Assembly (NCBI GenBank): GCA_011526045.1 | Contig: WYBE01000049.1 | Location: 62,001 to 126,000, forward strand | Source: Nevskiales bacterium | GTDB taxonomy: Bacteria; Pseudomonadota; Gammaproteobacteria; Steroidobacterales; GCA-2729495 | Direction: 5' to 3' | DNA: 64,000 nucleotides | Shown: in pieces, positions 52,017 through 61,228 of the stretch | How the letters are laid out: every line of letters begins with the position of its first letter | Position numbering within the stretch: the stretch's first letter is position 1 | Position numbers and translations under genes: made by a program | The notes under the pieces: model-generated | Told to the model about the DNA's origin: nothing | The model's database searches: none | Seen by the model: the letters and a program-made list of their open reading frames with translations, nothing else

Positions 52017-52970
52017 TCAGCCCAGCTTCTTTTCAAGGTCCGGTATGACCTGGAACAGGTCGGCAACAAGGCCGATGTCCGCCACCTGGAAAATCGGGGC
52101 TTCGGCGTCTTTGTTGACCGCCACTATCAGGCCCGCATCCTTAATGCCAGTCAGGTGCTGAATGGCACCTGAAATGCCGAAAGCGACGTACAGCTCAGGT
52201 GCGATGATCTTTCCAGTCTGGCCGATCTGCATGTCGTTGGGAACGAATCCCGCATCCACGGCTGCGCGCGAGGCTCCCACGGCGACTCCAAGCCTGTCGG
52301 CCAGGGAGTACAACAACGCAAAATTGCCTTCACTGCCGACTCCACGTCCGCCCGAGAAAACTACCCGCGCGGTCTGCAGATCCGGGCGTGTGCCGCCCCC
52401 GCCAGCACGCAGTTCGACAAAGCTCGTGTGGGAGGGCAGGGCCGCATCGACCGTCGCTTGCGTGATCTCCGCGGTGCCACCGTCTGGCGTCGGTTTGAAC
52501 GATGCGGTTCGGACGGTTGCGACAATCGTCAGGCCCTCGGGCACCTCTACGGTGACGATGGCATTGCCGGCATACACGGGACGTTGAAAAGCGCGTGGCC
52601 CAACGATCGCCATGAGGTCGCTGATCTGGCCGACGCCGAGTAATGCAGCGACACGTGGCATCAGGTCTTTGCCGAAGGTGGTGGAGGGCCCGAGTATGCA
52701 CCCATACCCGGCCGCGACTTCCGCCACCTGTGGCGCCAGGACTGCGGCCAATGGCGCTGCATTTTCCGTGCGATCCACGGTCAGCACCCGACGGACGCCG
52801 TGAAGTGCAGCCGCCTGGGCCGCAACCGTGTTGCACTCATGTCCGAGCACCAGAACGTCAATGCCCGCTCCAGCGATGCTGGTGGCGCAGGTCACGCATC
52901 TCGCCGTGCTCTGGTTGAGGTTCCTGCCGTTGTGCTCGGCGACGATAAGTATTCCCGATGTTGTCATCAT
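52017..52970 (-). CDS. etfA: Electron transfer flavoprotein, alpha subunit
   Basis: 317 aa. It passes electrons from acyl-CoA and related dehydrogenases to the ETF:quinone oxidoreductase. The C-terminal FAD domain has VFSGGRGVGS, AAVDAGFVPNDMQIGQTGKIIAP, YVAFGISGAIQHL and VAVNKDAEAPIFQVAD. AGGAT precedes the ATG pair. It follows etfB by 23 bp. No acyl-CoA dehydrogenase or ETF-QO gene lies in the window. Confidence 0.97.
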   Translation of the reverse strand: MMTTSGILIVAEHNGRNLNQSTARCVTCATSIAGAGIDVLVLGHECNTVAAQAAALHGVRRVLTVDRTENAAPLAAVLAPQVAEVAAGYGCILGPSTTFGKDLMPRVAALLGVGQISDLMAIVGPRAFQRPVYAGNAIVTVEVPEGLTIVATVRTASFKPTPDGGTAEITQATVDAALPSHTSFVELRAGGGGTRPDLQTARVVFSGGRGVGSEGNFALLYSLADRLGVAVGASRAAVDAGFVPNDMQIGQTGKIIAPELYVAFGISGAIQHLTGIKDAGLIVAVNKDAEAPIFQVADIGLVADLFQVIPDLEKKLG

Positions 52971-52993
52971 TGCGATCCTGAAGCGGGCCCGGG

Positions 52994-53746
52994 TCAGTTG
53001 AAGAAGCCTTTATCTCGCAGAGCCGAAACCAGCTCGTCGACATTGGCGACCATCCTGCCTTTCTGGCGCGGCAGCGGCGCTTCGTATTTCGACAGCCTGA
53101 GCCGGGGCGTCATGTCGATGCCGAGCGCCGCCAGGTTCTGATGCTCCAGCGGCTTTTTCTTCGCTTTCATGATGTCCGGCAGTTTGACGTAGCGGGGCTC
53201 GTTGAGACGCAGATCAGCAGTGACCACGGCTGGCAATTCGATACTGATCACTTCCAGCCCGTCATCGACCTCGCGCGTGACGGTTGCCCGGCCGGCGGCA
53301 ATTTCCAGGCGCGATGCAAACGTTGCCTGGGGTCGATTCCAGAGAGCCGCAAGCATCTGGCCGGTCTGATTGTTGTCGTCATCGATCGCCTGCTTGCCCA
53401 TGAGGACAAGATCGGGTTGCTCGCGTTCCACGAGCTTCAGCAACGCCTTGGCCGCCGCCAGCGGTTCAACTTCAGTGTCGGTCTCCAGCAGGATGGCACG
53501 ATCTGCCCCCATAGCGAGCCCGGTGCGCAGTTGTTGCTGACAATCATCCGGGCCGATGGAGACAGCAATGATCTCGACCGGTTGACCGGCCTCGCGAATT
53601 CGCAGCGCTTCCTCGAGTGCGATCTCATCGAACGGATTGATGCTCATCTTTACGCCGTCGGTGACCACTCCCGATCCGTCGTCCCTGACTCGAATGCGGA
53701 CGTTGTAGTCAACGACCCGTTTCAGGCATACCATGATTCTTCGCAC
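52994..53746 (-). CDS. etfB: Electron transfer flavoprotein, beta subunit
   Basis: 250 aa binding AMP and pairing with EtfA. Motifs: CLKRVVDYNVRIRV at the start, NPFDEIALEEALRI, LVLMGKQAIDDDNNQTGQMLAA, and LPAVVTADLRLNEPRYVKLPDIMKAKKKPL. The GTG at 53746 has AGGAGG five bases upstream and places RRIMVCLKRVV like the usual beginning; ATG 53734 and GTG 53764 are alternatives. First gene of the etf unit, divergent from the sulfurtransferase. Confidence 0.97.
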   Translation of the reverse strand: MRRIMVCLKRVVDYNVRIRVRDDGSGVVTDGVKMSINPFDEIALEEALRIREAGQPVEIIAVSIGPDDCQQQLRTGLAMGADRAILLETDTEVEPLAAAKALLKLVEREQPDLVLMGKQAIDDDNNQTGQMLAALWNRPQATFASRLEIAAGRATVTREVDDGLEVISIELPAVVTADLRLNEPRYVKLPDIMKAKKKPLEHQNLAALGIDMTPRLRLSKYEAPLPRQKGRMVANVDELVSALRDKGFFN

Positions 53747-53924
53747 TTCATCCTCCTGAACCACCTACGCGACCGGCCAGACGATGATCCGGCGCCCGTA
53801 ATGGCGGATCCTCAGCGCCGGGGGACGGGTTCCGCAGGTGGGGCGGCGCCCGGCAAAAGCGGGTATTGTCGTCCGGTGCGAGCACCGCTTACAAGGACCA
53901 TGGAGCTTTTTGGCGGAGTCAACC

Positions 53925-54782
53925 ATGACCACTTCCGGTGAGTTTCCGGCGCTGATTTCACCCAACGAACTGGCCAACCTCGTTCGGTCCGGAGAGATCG
54001 TCGTGATGGACTGCCGGTTCAATCTCACGAAACCTGAGGCCGGCGAAGCAGCGTTCCAGTTGGCCCATATATCCGGGGCAGCTTATGCGCATCTCGATCG
54101 CGACCTGGCATCACCGCGCGGCCCCGGCAGCGGGCGGCATCCATTACCTGATCCGGCCGGGCTCTCCAGGATCTTTTCCAGCTGGGGTATCGACAGGTCA
54201 GTCAGGGTGGTGGCCTATGACGATGCAGGCGGCGCTGTCGCGGCGCGTCTGTGGTGGCTGCTGCGCTGGATGGGCCACTCACAGGTCGCATTGCTCGATG
54301 GTGGCTGGAACGCATGGGCCGAGACCGGCATGCCCGTCAGCGCAGCAACTCCCGACTTCCGGCCGCGGGAATTCCAGGGACGCGCGGGTCAGATGCCTGT
54401 CATGGAGACGGATGAAATCGCGTCCCGTCTCACGGACGATCATCTGCTGATCATCGATGCGCGCGCATCTGCCCGGTATCTGGGCCAGGTGGAGCCCATC
54501 GATCCTGTAGCCGGCCATATTCCAGGAGCGGTGAATCTGCCGTATCAGGACAATCTGACTGAATCGGGCCGTTTCCGTGGTCGCACCATCCTCCGGCAAA
54601 ACATCGATGCGATCATCGGCCAACGTACGGCCAGTGATACCGTAGTGATGTGTGGTTCCGGAGTCACCGCATGCCATAATCTTTTTTCGATGGAGCTGGC
54701 AGGGTTCTCCGGCGCCTGCCTGTATCCGGGTTCGTGGAGCGAATGGATTGCCGACCCACGGCGGCCGGTGTCGCAGGGTTGA
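53925..54782 (+). CDS. Thiosulfate/3-mercaptopyruvate sulfurtransferase
   Basis: A 285-aa tandem rhodanese. The N-terminal structural domain has VVMDCRFNL and DDAGGAVAARLWWLLRWMGH. The C-terminal domain carries the active-site loop MCGSGVTACHN (Cys about residue 245). The CGSGVT loop is closer to 3-mercaptopyruvate than to classical thiosulfate enzymes. GGAG precedes ATG 53925; the frame opens at 53838 but lacks such a site there. Confidence 0.93.
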   Translation: MTTSGEFPALISPNELANLVRSGEIVVMDCRFNLTKPEAGEAAFQLAHISGAAYAHLDRDLASPRGPGSGRHPLPDPAGLSRIFSSWGIDRSVRVVAYDDAGGAVAARLWWLLRWMGHSQVALLDGGWNAWAETGMPVSAATPDFRPREFQGRAGQMPVMETDEIASRLTDDHLLIIDARASARYLGQVEPIDPVAGHIPGAVNLPYQDNLTESGRFRGRTILRQNIDAIIGQRTASDTVVMCGSGVTACHNLFSMELAGFSGACLYPGSWSEWIADPRRPVSQG

Positions 54783-54828
54783 CTCGTCGCCAGTCGGAAA
54801 CGCAGATTCAAGACAAAGGTCCCACAAG

Positions 54829-55566
54829 ATGAGCAGCACATTGCAACGCGATCATCGTTCCGTTCGCGGAACCATTCGGTATACGAGCAACAAACCCGAC
54901 CGTCTCGGGCAGGAGCGCGGACGCGAATATTTCATGGTCAATACTCACAGCGATGGCAGGCGCACCTGCATCGCTCATTGTGAAATCGATGATCGCCCGA
55001 GCGTGATGCGCGATATCACCTATAGTCTCGACGAAGACTGGTATCCGACCGATTGCTCCGTGCGCCTCGCCGTCAACGACCGGTTCATGGGGAGCGGCTG
55101 GTTTCGATTCGAAAAGGATCTCGCAGAATGCGAAACCTGGACGGCGATCGAGGGTCGGGTCACGCAGCGCATGCCGACGAATGGACGCCTGCGCAGCTTC
55201 CAGAATCACGCCATCCAGTGCGACGCATGGCACCTTCGCCTGTATGACCGGAGACGGCCCCGGGGCATTCAGACCGTCGACGAACTTCTCCTGTCGTCGC
55301 CGGATCATCGTGGTGCGACTGGTCCGTTGCTGTTTCGCGCCGGGCTTTGCATCGAATTTGTCGGTGAAGAGTCGCTGCAAGTGGCGGCTGGCTCCTTCGA
55401 TGCATTCCATTTCAGGTTCGTGTCGGCGCCCGGATTGCCGGTGGAGCATCCACCGTACGACATCTGGTGCACTGCAGACGAAGAGTTCGTTTTCCTGAAG
55501 GGCGTCATCGGCGGCTACATGCAGACGCAGTATGAGCTGACTGAACTGGTGCACAGCAAGGATTGA
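54829..55566 (+). CDS. Unrecognised 245-aa protein, possibly beta-barrel fold
   Basis: No family is recognised with confidence. The protein is rich in beta-like stretches (GREYFMVNTH, TCIAHCEIDDRPSVMRDITYSLDEDWYPTDCSVRL, DAFHFRFVSAP, DIWCTADEEFVFLKGVIGGYMQTQYELTEL), which suggests a lipocalin- or DUF3108-like barrel. There is no signal peptide or membrane segment. AAGG precedes ATG 54829. It lies 46 bp after the sulfurtransferase gene. Two Trp-rich segments could line a ligand pocket, but no function is claimed. Confidence 0.6.
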   Translation: MSSTLQRDHRSVRGTIRYTSNKPDRLGQERGREYFMVNTHSDGRRTCIAHCEIDDRPSVMRDITYSLDEDWYPTDCSVRLAVNDRFMGSGWFRFEKDLAECETWTAIEGRVTQRMPTNGRLRSFQNHAIQCDAWHLRLYDRRRPRGIQTVDELLLSSPDHRGATGPLLFRAGLCIEFVGEESLQVAAGSFDAFHFRFVSAPGLPVEHPPYDIWCTADEEFVFLKGVIGGYMQTQYELTELVHSKD

Positions 55567-55970
55567 AGGCTTGTGCCTGCCGCTCTGACCCGGGTGCGCA
55601 AGGCGGCCTGGGGCCACTGATTGCCGTGCTGGTGCCAGCGACGCCGCTCGATCGGAGTCGCCGGCGCGGCGTTCCGAGGTGACAGGCACGCGGTCACGGC
55701 AGCCTGTCGCTGCCGACTGAAGTCAGCGCGATATTCATCGCAGGTTTTTTTTGGAGCATAAAAAATAGTAGATATATCAATAAGATATTATCTATTATTC
55801 AGACGACTCAGCGTTATGAGTGCGGCTGCGGGGCCACTGTTTCCCGACAGTGAGTTGCTCCGGGTACTCGTACCCAGGGGCTGCCAACTGATATCGCCGG
55901 TGTGCGCGGGCGGTTGGGCGACATTTCGTATTTCGGTATCGTGCCCGGGCCACGGAACATTGTGCGAGGA
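55567..55970. other. Gene-free stretch with terminator-like and AT-rich elements
   Basis: No gene seen. A short hairpin GCGAT-ATTC-ATCGC (55728-55741) is followed three bases later by eight T (55745-55752), a weak terminator for the plus strand. An AT-rich patch (55758-55800) contains an imperfect dyad AATAGTAGATA (55764-55774) / TATTATCTATT (55786-55796) and a promoter-like TTGGAG (55751-55756), 16 bases, TATATC (55773-55778). Confidence 0.45.
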
Positions 55971-57215
55971 ATGTCGGTGACGCAAACCAGGCAGGGGTTC
56001 TACTACGGGTGGGTCATAGCGCTTGGTGCGGCGGTGCTGCTCCTCGTCACGAACGGCATGGTTCTCGGCGGCCTGTCCGTCTTCGATGAAGCCATTCTGG
56101 GCACGCTCCAGGAGTCGAGCGGGCAACCGTCGATGAGAGGTGACCTGAACCTGCGGGCGCTGATTACCTTCTGGGGCAGCGGCGCTCTTGCGCCGCTTGC
56201 CGGTGCGATTGCCGATCGGATCGGCGTTCGCCCGCTGATGGTAGTGGGACTTGCGCTGCTGGCAGGCGGGTACTTCTACTACGGCATGATTCAGAGCCTT
56301 GCGGAGATCTACACCATTCATGCCGCATTTGCGTTGTCGCTGGCCACCTGCGGACTGGTGGTCAACGTCATGCTCGTGTCGAAATGGTTCGTGCGGAACC
56401 GTGGGTTTGCAATTGGCATCGCGTTGGCTGGCACGAGTCTCGGCAATGCGATTCTTGCCCCGGCAAATGCCTGGCTGATCGAGCAGGTCGGATGGCGGAC
56501 TGCGTTCCAGTGGACTGCCGTCATCCCCGTGCTGATGATTCCGCTGGTCCTGTTCGTTCTTCGCGAACGTCCGGTCGACATGGGCAGCGAGGGGGCCAGC
56601 GGGAGCCGGCACTCCGCCGCGGCGGCGCCAGCCGAGGACATGACCTATTGGGCTGCGCTGGGGACTGCGAATTTCTGGATACTTGCGCTGATTGCCATGT
56701 GCACCTTCTATTCGATCCTGGCAATGAGCGCACACGTCTACCTGCACATGCGGGATGAGGGTTTTCAGCCGCAGGTGGCGGCTTTCGGCCAGACTGTCAT
56801 GTTTGCGACCGGCCTCGCTGCCAAGGTCGGCAGCGGTCTGCTGGCGGACAGGTTCGGTCGGAAGCCGATCTTCACGGGGACCCTTGCGTTCATGTGCGGC
56901 GGGGCCTGGCTCATTCCAGGCGCAAGCGAAAATATGGTGTGGATGGCGCTGTTCCTGTTTGGACTCGGCTGGGGCGGCTTGTATACGCTGCTGCAACTGC
57001 TGGCCGCGGATTACTTCGGCGTCAGGCATCTTGGCAAGATCCTCGGCACGATTACGGTTCTCGATACATTCGGTGGCGGCATGGGACCGTTCGTGACCGG
57101 GGTCCTGTACGATCGCTTCGGCTCTTATACAGTCCCCTTCACGATGATCGCGGTTCTGGTAACTGTTGCGCTGTTGCTGTCAACACTGTACCGGGCACGT
57201 CCCGAAGCGGTGTGA
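55971..57215 (+). CDS. MFS transporter, OFA/monocarboxylate type
   Basis: 414 aa with 12 membrane segments. GFYYGWVIALGAAVLLLVTNG at the start and FWGSGALAPLAGAIADRIGVRPLM are typical of the oxalate:formate antiporter and monocarboxylate-porter group. GLLADRFGRKPIF repeats the signature in the second half. GAGGA touches the ATG at 55971, so the GTG at 55977 with a six-base gap may be the real start. Substrate is probably a small carboxylate. Confidence 0.88.
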   Translation: MSVTQTRQGFYYGWVIALGAAVLLLVTNGMVLGGLSVFDEAILGTLQESSGQPSMRGDLNLRALITFWGSGALAPLAGAIADRIGVRPLMVVGLALLAGGYFYYGMIQSLAEIYTIHAAFALSLATCGLVVNVMLVSKWFVRNRGFAIGIALAGTSLGNAILAPANAWLIEQVGWRTAFQWTAVIPVLMIPLVLFVLRERPVDMGSEGASGSRHSAAAAPAEDMTYWAALGTANFWILALIAMCTFYSILAMSAHVYLHMRDEGFQPQVAAFGQTVMFATGLAAKVGSGLLADRFGRKPIFTGTLAFMCGGAWLIPGASENMVWMALFLFGLGWGGLYTLLQLLAADYFGVRHLGKILGTITVLDTFGGGMGPFVTGVLYDRFGSYTVPFTMIAVLVTVALLLSTLYRARPEAV

Positions 57216-57282
57216 TGCTGATGTCCACGCATCAGGGGTCCGCACCGGACCGGACGAAATGCAAACATGGTAGTGACCTGAA

Positions 57283-58533
57283 ATGAACCGACGCCTTAAG
57301 CCCAGCAACTCGCTCCGCGGGGTCCGCTACGAGATCCGCGGCAAGCTCGCCAATCGCGCCCACGAAATGCAGCGTCGCGGGCATGAGATCATCGCCCTCA
57401 ATATCGGCAATCCCGGGCTGTTCGGGTTCCGGACGCCGGAGACGATGCGCCTGGCGATGATCGAGAACCTGCAGGCGAGCGAAGGCTACTGTCATCAGAA
57501 GGGGATTTTTCCTGCCCGCGAGGCCGTTGTCCTGCAACAGCAGGAGCGGGGTGTCGCGGGAGTCTCGGCCGAGCACGTGTTCATGGGCAATGGCGTGAGC
57601 GAGCTGATAGACCTGACCCTGCGCGGCTTGCTGGATCCGGGCGACGAGGTGCTGATCCCGAGCCCCGATTACCCGCTCTGGACTGCCAGCGTAACTCTGA
57701 ATTGTGGTAAGCCGGTGCACTACCCCTGTCCACCGGAGCTCGCGTTCCAGCCGGACCTGGACGCGATGGCTCGCCTGATCACCCCGCGTACACGCGCCAT
57801 CGTGGTGATCAATCCGAACAACCCCACGGGAGCCGTGTACCCCCGCGCGACACTGGAGGCGATTGCCCGGCTGGCGGAGAAGCACGGTCTGCTGATCTTC
57901 AGCGACGAGATCTACGACCAGATGACATACGGCAATGCCGTTTCGATTCCCATGGCGACGCTCGTGAATGACACCTTGTGCGCGACTTTCAGCGGGTTGT
58001 CGAAGGTGTACCGGGCCTGCGGGTTTCGGGTGGGATGGGTGGTCTTCAGCGGCAACCGGGCGGACGCGCAACCATACCTTGATGCGCTCGATCTGCTGGC
58101 GTCTCTTCGACTCTGCAGTAACGTTCCTGGCCAGTGGGCAGTGCAAACGGCGCTCGGAGGCTTCCAGAGTGTCCGGGAGCTGGTTTCGCCGGGCGGGCGC
58201 CTGTTCGAATCACGCCAGGCGCTCATCGATGGTGCCAGTGCCAGCCGCTATTTGCGCATGGTGGCACCGGAAGGAGCGATGTACGCCTTTATCGGTGTGG
58301 ATCCGCAAGCGCTGCCTGATTTCGACGACCAGGAGTTCGCCCTGGAGTTGCTCGAGAAACGTCATGTGCTGGTCGCCCCGGGGACCAGTTTCAACACTTC
58401 GTACAACAATCACTTCCGGGTCACCAACCTGCCAGACGCGGCGACGCTTGCCGAGGTGTTCCGCCGCATGGAAGAAGTGCTGGACGGGCTGTCCATGAGG
58501 CGAGCCGCCGGGCCGGCAAAAAGCAGCGCTTGA
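57283..58533 (+). CDS. alaA: Alanine-type aminotransferase
   Basis: A 416-aa class I PLP enzyme close to AlaA (glutamate-pyruvate transaminase). Motifs: NSLRGVRYEIRGKLANRA at the start, LNIGNPGLFGF, VFMGNGVSELIDL, VVINPNNPTGAVYP, FSDEIYDQMTYG, and the PLP lysine in FSGLSKVYRACGFRVGW (about residue 240). The C-terminus adds a short non-conserved tail. It is the first gene of a plus-strand unit with the nuclease gene 19 bp later. Confidence 0.92.
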   Translation: MNRRLKPSNSLRGVRYEIRGKLANRAHEMQRRGHEIIALNIGNPGLFGFRTPETMRLAMIENLQASEGYCHQKGIFPAREAVVLQQQERGVAGVSAEHVFMGNGVSELIDLTLRGLLDPGDEVLIPSPDYPLWTASVTLNCGKPVHYPCPPELAFQPDLDAMARLITPRTRAIVVINPNNPTGAVYPRATLEAIARLAEKHGLLIFSDEIYDQMTYGNAVSIPMATLVNDTLCATFSGLSKVYRACGFRVGWVVFSGNRADAQPYLDALDLLASLRLCSNVPGQWAVQTALGGFQSVRELVSPGGRLFESRQALIDGASASRYLRMVAPEGAMYAFIGVDPQALPDFDDQEFALELLEKRHVLVAPGTSFNTSYNNHFRVTNLPDAATLAEVFRRMEEVLDGLSMRRAAGPAKSSA

Positions 58534-58552
58534 ATCGGCGCGAAGCCGGCCG

Positions 58553-61228
58553 ATGACCAACGTTCTGCCCGCCCTCGAGCAAGGGGTGACGGCGGTAACG
58601 GCCAACAAGCGCCTCGCCCGAACTCTCCTGCTGGCTTTCAACCGCACCCAACTGGCCCGTGGAGCCCGCGCCTGGCGCACCCCGCCGGTACTGGCCTGGC
58701 ATGCGTGGCTGGAAAAGCTCTGGGCGGAAGCGGTTCACGCAGGTGCCGACGCCGCCACTCACGTCCTGATCACGCCGGCCCAGAAGGTGGCATTGTGGCG
58801 CAGTATTGCAATGGAGAACGCCATTGCGCCACTGCCGGGTGACAATGCGTCGCTCGCCGAACTGGCCATGGATTCCTGGGGCAGGTGCCAGGACTGGCGC
58901 GTGAGCGATGAGGATCTCGATCGCTCTGCAGATTCCGTGGAGACGTTCACATTCGCTCGGTGGGCAGGCGAGTATCGCAAGCGTTGCGCGCAACTGGGTC
59001 TGCTCGACCCAGACATGCTGTCTGCGACAGTCGCTGCGGGTCTGCAGCGAGGGACGATCAAGAGTCCGGGCGCGATCCAGGTCGTCGGTTTCGTGGAATG
59101 GACGCCGGCCCAGCGGGAGATCGTGCGCGTGCTTGCGAGCCTGGGCTGTGAGATCAGGGAAGAACCCGTTCCGCGCGTCAGCGGCAGGCAGGTGCACACC
59201 GTTGCCTGTCATGACGAAGTCGAGGAACTCGCGCTGGCTGCCCGCTGGGCGCGGCTGAAGCGTGAGCAGGAATCGCAAGCCTCGATTGCCGTCATCGTGC
59301 CGGACCTTGCTGCCCGGCGTTCGCAGGTCCGTCGCGTCTTCCTCGACGTGTTTGCGCCGGATTGGCGCAGCAGACCTGGCGATGTGACGCCGGTCAGTTT
59401 CTCGCTCGGCCCGCCGTTGACGGCCGTAGGATTGGTGCATGCGGCACTACTGATCCTGCGCATGCTGAGTGGCAGTCTCGACTATCGCGATTTCGGGCAA
59501 CTGCTGCGCAGCCCCTACCTCGGAGGATACCGGGTAGAACGTGGCGCAAGAGCCAACCTGGACCTCGTGTGCCGTGAGCGGCAAGGGACCCAGTGCCGGG
59601 TGGCCGATATCGCGGCCGGGGCGGGCAGCGACGCGACGCCGCTGCTCGCGAGTTGCCTGCAGCAGATCAACGGTATCGCATCTTCGCTGCCGCGGGCGCA
59701 GCCCCCGAGCCGCTGGGCAGCGACCTTCGAGGCGGCGCTCCGGGCCTGCGGCTGGCCGGGGGATCGGACGCTTGGCAGCGATGAATACCAGGCGCTCATG
59801 GCATGGCGGGAGCAACTCAGTCAACTGCGGAGCTGTGACCGGATCAGCGGTGAACTCGGGTGCGATTCCTGCCTGGATCTGCTGAGCGGTACAGTCGGCC
59901 GGGTAATCTTTCAGCCCAGCGGTGCTACCGCGGCCGTGCAGGTGATGGGCACGCTGGAAGCGGTCGGACAGCAGTTCGACGCGTTGTGGGTTTGCGGTCT
60001 GAGCAGTGAGGCCTGGCCTCCCGCCAGCAGCCCGGATCCACTGCTTCCCCTTGCCCTGCAGCGTCGCCTGCAGATGCCAGCCGCGTCATCGGCGGCGGCC
60101 CGTGAACGAGCCGAGCGGTTGCTGCGCGGTATCGAGTCGAGCGCGTCGGAAGTTGTGCTTAGCTGGCCCGGGTTTCGCGGAGATGAACCCGTTGCGCCAA
60201 GCCCGCTTATTGGCCAACTGCCGCGCATCGATGCCGGACTACTGCGCCGCTGGGACGGGGAGACCCAACGCGAAGCGCTGTTGCGGGCGCGGCGAACTGA
60301 GCTGGTCGTCGATGACGTTCCGCCGGCGCTTGATCCGCGTCGGTTGCCGCTTCGTAGAGGAGGCGTCACCCTGCTCGAACGACAGTCGCGCTGTCCCGCG
60401 CGGGCGTTTCTGGAGTTTCGACTCGGAGCCCGAGAACTTCGCGCGCCGGTGACGGGACTCGACACGGCGACACGCGGCACGATGGTGCATTCCATACTGC
60501 AGCGATTGTTCCGCCGCATCAGCGACCAGCAACAATTGCGGCAACTCGACGAAGGCGAACAAGCCAGGATCCTGGAGGAACTGATCCGTCAGGATCTCGC
60601 AAAGCTCGCGGTGAACGCCGGTCCCATTGTTCGGGCACTCCTGAACGAGGAGCGCGCACGTCTGGCTGCCTTGTTGTCCGCGCTGTTGCGACTGGAGCGG
60701 GAGAGACAGCCGTTCAGGGTCATTGCAACCGAACAGGTGCTGGCGGATTTCGATGCGCCTGAGTCCTTGCGGGCCTTGCAGCTCACGCTGCGGATCGACC
60801 GTGTCGATGAGTCCGCTGACGGACGACGACTCCTGATCGACTATAAAACCGGCCGCCGACTGGCCTCGTTGGGAGAGATCCATGGCGATCGGTTGCGTTC
60901 GCCGCAGTTGCCGACCTATGCGGTGGCCACTGCATGTGATGCGGTGGCCTTCCTGCAGGTCAGCCGTGGGAGCATCGGCTGGCGTGGCGTGGGTCAGGGG
61001 GAGTGGGGGGTCGACGGCATTCTCAGCGCGGCGGAGCTGACCAAAGATCCCGATCAGGAGTGGGAGGCGCTGCGCGCCGCCTGGCGACGCGCAGTAGACC
61101 GCCTGGCCGGAGAATTCCTCCGCGGAGATTTTCGCGTTGACCGCCGGCACCTCGAAGACGCGCTTGGCCAGTGGGCAATGGCCACCAGGATTCACGAACT
61201 CGAAGACATCGATCCAGGTCCCCGGTGA
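58553..61228 (+). CDS. AddB-like PD-(D/E)XK nuclease (TIGR03623-like repair protein)
   Basis: 891 aa, matching the 'probable DNA repair protein' type found beside RecB-like helicases. The N-terminal half is a degenerate helicase-like scaffold (AVTANKRLARTLLLAFNRTQ, then ALDLACHDEV-type segments). The C-terminal nuclease domain (about residues 620-880) begins LLERQSRCPARAFLEFRLGA and contains RGTMVHSILQRLF, LTLRIDRVDESADGRRLLIDYKTGR (the D...DYKTG active site) and LPTYAVA. It overlaps the helicase gene as TGATG. Expected role: processing of double-strand breaks for recombination. Confidence 0.88.
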   Translation: MTNVLPALEQGVTAVTANKRLARTLLLAFNRTQLARGARAWRTPPVLAWHAWLEKLWAEAVHAGADAATHVLITPAQKVALWRSIAMENAIAPLPGDNASLAELAMDSWGRCQDWRVSDEDLDRSADSVETFTFARWAGEYRKRCAQLGLLDPDMLSATVAAGLQRGTIKSPGAIQVVGFVEWTPAQREIVRVLASLGCEIREEPVPRVSGRQVHTVACHDEVEELALAARWARLKREQESQASIAVIVPDLAARRSQVRRVFLDVFAPDWRSRPGDVTPVSFSLGPPLTAVGLVHAALLILRMLSGSLDYRDFGQLLRSPYLGGYRVERGARANLDLVCRERQGTQCRVADIAAGAGSDATPLLASCLQQINGIASSLPRAQPPSRWAATFEAALRACGWPGDRTLGSDEYQALMAWREQLSQLRSCDRISGELGCDSCLDLLSGTVGRVIFQPSGATAAVQVMGTLEAVGQQFDALWVCGLSSEAWPPASSPDPLLPLALQRRLQMPAASSAAARERAERLLRGIESSASEVVLSWPGFRGDEPVAPSPLIGQLPRIDAGLLRRWDGETQREALLRARRTELVVDDVPPALDPRRLPLRRGGVTLLERQSRCPARAFLEFRLGARELRAPVTGLDTATRGTMVHSILQRLFRRISDQQQLRQLDEGEQARILEELIRQDLAKLAVNAGPIVRALLNEERARLAALLSALLRLERERQPFRVIATEQVLADFDAPESLRALQLTLRIDRVDESADGRRLLIDYKTGRRLASLGEIHGDRLRSPQLPTYAVATACDAVAFLQVSRGSIGWRGVGQGEWGVDGILSAAELTKDPDQEWEALRAAWRRAVDRLAGEFLRGDFRVDRRHLEDALGQWAMATRIHELEDIDPGPR

